Positions 6,561-9,998 of a stretch of 9,998 nt of DNA are shown in pieces. A model generated the notes under the pieces. That model ran no database searches. It saw only the letters and a list, made by a program, of their open reading frames with translations, and had not been told where the DNA came from. This DNA comes from Comamonadaceae bacterium (GTDB taxonomy: Bacteria; Pseudomonadota; Gammaproteobacteria; Burkholderiales; Burkholderiaceae_C), in assembly GCA_947460065.1 (NCBI GenBank), contig CANHGF010000061.1, forward strand, positions 1 to 9,998, in the 5' to 3' direction. Every line of letters starts with the position of its first letter. Position 1 is the first letter of the stretch. A program made the translations under genes and the position numbers.

Positions 6561-7727
6561 TCAGGCCACCGAGCGCAGGGTTGCGCTGGGCTCACCGACC
6601 AATTGCTCGATCACCAGTTGGCGCACGGGCGCTTGCGGGTCATCCGGGAATTTGCGGGCGAACCAAGCGGGCGAGCGGCCCAGGCTCAGGATCTGATCGC
6701 TGTCCCACACCCCCGGGTGAGCGCCGTCGAAGCGGGCGATCAGATGGTTCATCGCCGCACGCCTGGGCCGCAGGTGCATCAGCAGGCTGGGTATCAAAAA
6801 TTCTTCGGCAATGTGCATGCGCGCAAAGCGCTCGCGCAGGCCGGGCTGCCTGTAGGCGCGCACCATGCCTTCAATGATGTGGCGGCGCGCGCCAAACCAC
6901 ACGCTGCCGTAGTGCAGAGGCAAGCGCTGGCCCGCTAAGCGGCCCGTTTGTGCGCTGCCCGCCAGCGCATGCAGGGGCCAGCCGGCCAGTGCGGCCCAGG
7001 CCGAGTTGGAGCGTCCGGTGCGCAGCCAGACGCCGGCCTCATCGCGCCGACCGGCGCTGTCGCCGTAGTAGATGTTGACCAGACGCCGTGCGATGCGGTG
7101 GCTCAGGCTGCCTTCGGTGGTGAAGGCCCGGTAGCCCACCGACAGTCGGGCATCTGTGTCGCGGCTCAGATCGATCGCGTCAAAGTGCGCTTCGTGGGTG
7201 CCGTTGATGTGGCGCTCGAAGTCGGCCAATGGCTTGATCGGCAGGCAGGTGGGGCTGAGCAGTTGCAGGTAATCGAAGTCCATCTGTTCGAGCGCATGTT
7301 CGAGGCTGTGAAAGATGGCATCGACAAAGCCGAACTGAGCCCAACCCGTGCGCACGGGATCTGGCACAAACCGGATCTGCGGCGTCTGTAGTTCAAACGG
7401 GGACTGCTGGCTGAAGTCATGGTGTACCAGCACCGGATGGGGCCTCAAGGACCGCGCCAGCTGATCGACGGTGGCGGCCTTGGCCACCGCCGACATCACG
7501 ACAAAGACGATGCGTGCGGGGCGGCGCTGTGCGGGCTGGTTCTGCCGGGACTGTAGAGAGTGGCGGCGACGTGCTGCCAAGGCCGTGCTGTTGCCCTGCA
7601 TCATGAGGTGGTCGATCAAGCGGTAAGTAGCGATGACCTGATTCTGGACAGTCTGCTCGCTGTGCTCAATGCCCCTGTCAAGCACTTGCGGCTGGCGCCG
7701 ACGCACCGCTGGCGCACCGGCTGACAT
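6561..7727 (-). CDS. Core-2/I-branching-type glycosyltransferase (GT14-like)
   Basis: Numbered from the ATG at 7725-7727 the protein is 388 residues. The catalytic region starts near residue 72 (ARIVFVVMS), with a nucleotide-sugar-binding-type strand PVLVHHDFS (about 98-106), [18 protein letters not shown], the hallmark [15 protein letters not shown] (about 152-166), GSVWFGARR (274-282), [11 protein letters not shown] (306-316) and SPAWFARKF (352-360). This order matches the core-2/I-branching beta-1,6-N-acetylglucosaminyltransferase family; bacterial members transfer GlcNAc or other sugars onto surface glycans, and donor and acceptor are unknown here. The start is uncertain. The frame stays open to an ATG at 7838, but that extension runs through a REP-type palindrome. 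ATGs at 7727 and 7604 both lack a good Shine-Dalgarno. I chose 7727 because the residues after it look protein-like. No membrane segment is seen. Confidence 0.8.
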   Translation of the reverse strand: MSAGAPAVRRRQPQVLDRGIEHSEQTVQNQVIATYRLIDHLMMQGNSTALAARRRHSLQSRQNQPAQRRPARIVFVVMSAVAKAATVDQLARSLRPHPVLVHHDFSQQSPFELQTPQIRFVPDPVRTGWAQFGFVDAIFHSLEHALEQMDFDYLQLLSPTCLPIKPLADFERHINGTHEAHFDAIDLSRDTDARLSVGYRAFTTEGSLSHRIARRLVNIYYGDSAGRRDEAGVWLRTGRSNSAWAALAGWPLHALAGSAQTGRLAGQRLPLHYGSVWFGARRHIIEGMVRAYRQPGLRERFARMHIAEEFLIPSLLMHLRPRRAAMNHLIARFDGAHPGVWDSDQILSLGRSPAWFARKFPDDPQAPVRQLVIEQLVGEPSATLRSVA

Positions 7728-8016
7728 GCGGCTGTAGGACGACGCCGGGTTCCTCAAAAGTTCGAGGCGCGTCTGGCGTTTGTGGGAGCCGCGCCCTCGC
7801 GGCGATGGGGCGCTGGGACAAGCACGGTGCTTGATCAAAGGCTCATCGCGCCGAGGGCGGCGCTCCTACACAATTTGGGCCGAGCCGGGGTTGTGATGTG
7901 GGAGCCGCGCCCTCGCGGCGATGCGGCCTTCTTGCTCCCTCTCCCTGTGGGAGAGGGCGGGGGTGAGGGCATGGGCCTTCATGATGATGCAGCTGCGCTG
8001 CGGACAGCCGCTGCCC
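7728..8016. other. Intergenic region between galE and the glycosyltransferase
   Basis: This gap consists mostly of the repeat elements described separately. About 55 nt of non-repetitive sequence (7728-7781) directly precedes the chosen glycosyltransferase start. I saw no convincing promoter or Shine-Dalgarno in it. It remains open in the glycosyltransferase frame, so part of it may be coding. Confidence 0.5.
7782..7923. repeat. REP-like cluster 2: three intact palindromes
   Basis: Copies lie at 7782-7807 (plus, type A stem), 7844-7871 (minus, type B stem) and 7898-7923 (plus, type A), with spacers of 36 and 26 nt. Type A is GTGGGAG then GCCGCG-CCCT-CGCGGC then GATG; type B uses the GCGCCG-CCCT-CGGCGC stem. 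This is the same family and alternation as the cluster at 2511-2694, in mirror orientation. The first copy lies in the possible 5' extension of the glycosyltransferase frame, which argues that the true start is downstream of it. Confidence 0.88.
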
Positions 8017-9141
<1,125 letters not shown>

Positions 9142-9207
9142 GGCAGGGTGAGCGCAAAGGCTGTGGGCCAAGGCGCAAGGCAATTGGGCTCCACAGCCTA
9201 GGCCGGT

Positions 9208-9264
9208 GCCTCAGCTGCGTCTGTCAGACAGCCGCTCGGCAGAGCCCGGGCTGAGGCCTTTTTT
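9208..9264 (+). terminator. Terminator-like stem with T6 run in a divergent intergenic region
   Basis: GCCTCAGC (9208-9215) pairs with GCTGAGGC (9250-9257) and is followed by CTTTTTT (9258-9264) on the plus strand. The 34-nt loop contains a small CTGT/ACAG hairpin (9221-9231) and the palindrome AGCCCGGGCT (9242-9251). The polarity would end plus-strand transcription about 95 nt before the ABC gene, where no plus-strand gene ends. It could be an attenuator of a longer leader or a block on read-through. Confidence 0.5.
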
Positions 9265-9284
9265 GCTCGTCCTGCTGCGTTTTT

Positions 9285-9355
9285 CGGGTTTACCCGCGCT
9301 TGTGCCCGCTGTGTAGGCGGGCTTATGATCGTCTCTTTAATGAATCAATGATTCA
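9285..9355 (+). promoter_or_regulatory. Candidate promoter and dyads ahead of the ABC transporter gene
   Basis: A candidate -10, TATGAT (9324-9329), lies 18 nt after a weak -35, TTGTGC (9300-9305). Three dyads cluster here: CGGGT-TT-ACCCG (9285-9296); GCCCGC/GCGGGC with a 7-nt loop (9304-9322), lying between the two promoter hexamers; and TGAATC-AAT-GATTCA (9341-9355), just downstream of the expected +1. A third TGAATCA at 9360-9366 overlaps the start codon. This is the layout of a repressor-controlled promoter. The regulator is not in the window. Confidence 0.45.
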
Positions 9356-9358
9356 TAG

Positions 9359-9998
9359 ATGAATCAAAACTCCGCCTCCCTTGTGAACGAAGCAGCCGCG
9401 ATTGAATTCATCGGCGTAGACAAGCGCTTTGCTGCGCGTGGGCGCTCGGCCGAGGTATTGGCGGTGCGTGACATTCATTTCCGCATCGCGCGCGGCGAGG
9501 TGGTGTCCATCATCGGTCCTTCGGGCTGTGGCAAGAGCACTTTGCTCAATATGGGCGCTGGCCTGTCGCGGCCGTCGGCCGGTGTGGTGAAGGTCGGAGG
9601 CGAGCCGGTCACCGGCCCCAACAAGCATGTGGCCTTCATGTTGCAGAAAGACCTGCTCATGCCTTGGCGCACGATCGCCGAGAACATTGAGTTCGGCTTG
9701 GAGTTGCGTGGCGTGGCAGCGGCCGAGCGCCATGCGGTTTCCCAGCGCCTGCTGCAGCAGTGCCATTTGCAAGGCTTTGACAAGCACTACCCCAACCAGC
9801 TCTCGGGCGGTATGCGCCAGCGGGCGGCCATGGCGCGCACGCTGGCGGTCGACCCGCTGGTGCTGCTGATGGACGAGCCGTTTTCAGCGCTCGATGCGCA
9901 GACCAAGATGATCCTGCAGCAGGACCTGGCCAAAACGGTGGCCAGTGCTGGCAAGACGGTGGTCTTCATCACCCACGATCTGTCCGAGGCAGCAGCCC
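9359..9998 (+). CDS. NitT/TauT-type ABC transporter ATP-binding protein (3' truncated)
   Basis: The ATG at 9359-9361 opens a frame that runs off the window, showing 213 residues of a family of about 260. The ATPase powers uptake of nitrate, sulfonate, taurine, thiamine precursor or aromatic-carboxylate-type substrates; the substrate is set by a partner not visible here. It has Walker A GPSGCGKST (53-61), Q-loop Gln96 in FMLQKDLLMPWRT (the LMPW segment is typical of the TauB/SsuB/NrtD group), signature LSGGMRQR (148-155), Walker B VLLMDEP (168-174), D-loop SALD (176-179) and switch His206 (FITHD). An in-frame TAG at 9356-9358 makes this the most upstream possible ATG, although no Shine-Dalgarno is visible. 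Permease and substrate-binding genes are expected to the right. It is divergent from galE and probably unrelated to the sugar genes. Confidence 0.93.
   Translation, partial: MNQNSASLVNEAAAIEFIGVDKRFAARGRSAEVLAVRDIHFRIARGEVVSIIGPSGCGKSTLLNMGAGLSRPSAGVVKVGGEPVTGPNKHVAFMLQKDLLMPWRTIAENIEFGLELRGVAAAERHAVSQRLLQQCHLQGFDKHYPNQLSGGMRQRAAMARTLAVDPLVLLMDEPFSALDAQTKMILQQDLAKTVASAGKTVVFITHDLSEAAA

Noticed and set aside
7640..7690. TTGACA on the minus strand (within the glycosyltransferase 5' region) as a promoter
   Set aside because: No acceptable -10 hexamer occurs 16-19 nt downstream, and the sequence reads as plausible coding.

Overview
The window looks like a chromosomal surface-polysaccharide region from a GC-rich betaproteobacterium, most likely Burkholderiales (Comamonadaceae-like). 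The grounds are high GC with strong third-position GC bias, an orphan Bug/TctC-type solute-binding protein (a family greatly expanded in that order), and dense REP-like palindromes between genes. The genus cannot be named from sequence alone.

Layout. (1) 1-973, plus strand: the 3' half of a WbpM/CapD-type nucleotide-sugar 4,6-dehydratase, probably the last gene of a polysaccharide operon lying to the left. (2) 974-1044: a short convergent gap with one perfect hairpin. (3) 2448-1045, minus strand: a Bug-family periplasmic binding protein, then, 18 nt later, a small exported protein made almost entirely of six 16-residue repeats (beta-flower-like) ending in a poly-Phe tail. (4) 2449-2710: four REP-like palindromes in alternating orientation. 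(5) 7727-2711, minus strand: a core-2/I-branching-type glycosyltransferase, glucose-1-phosphate cytidylyltransferase (rfbF), an RmlC-like 3,5-epimerase, a COG4091-type Rossmann + SAF oxidoreductase and an extended SDR. The last four are tightly packed (50-nt gap, 4-nt ATGA overlap, 26-nt overlap) and are very probably one operon. (6) 7728-8105: a second palindrome cluster of the same family, interrupted by a different inverted-repeat pair. (7) 9141-8017, minus strand: galE, whose C-terminus is written into those repeats. (8) 9142-9358: a divergent intergenic region with a terminator-like hairpin, several dyads and a candidate promoter. (9) 9359-9998, plus strand: the 5' part of a NitT/TauT-type ABC transporter ATPase, cut by the window edge.

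How the genes work together. RfbF makes CDP-glucose. The RmlC-like protein, the SAF-domain oxidoreductase and the SDR most plausibly turn a CDP-4-keto-6-deoxy sugar into an unusual deoxysugar for a surface glycan. GalE and the WbpM-like enzyme supply other activated sugars, and the glycosyltransferase may use one of them. The usual CDP-glucose 4,6-dehydratase (RfbG) is absent from the window, and the COG4091-type enzyme is not a textbook member of such pathways, so this operon is the best candidate for undescribed biochemistry here. The other notable feature is the repeat architecture: two matched REP-type clusters bracket the five-gene block, and one of them carries a nested element that supplies the galE stop codon.
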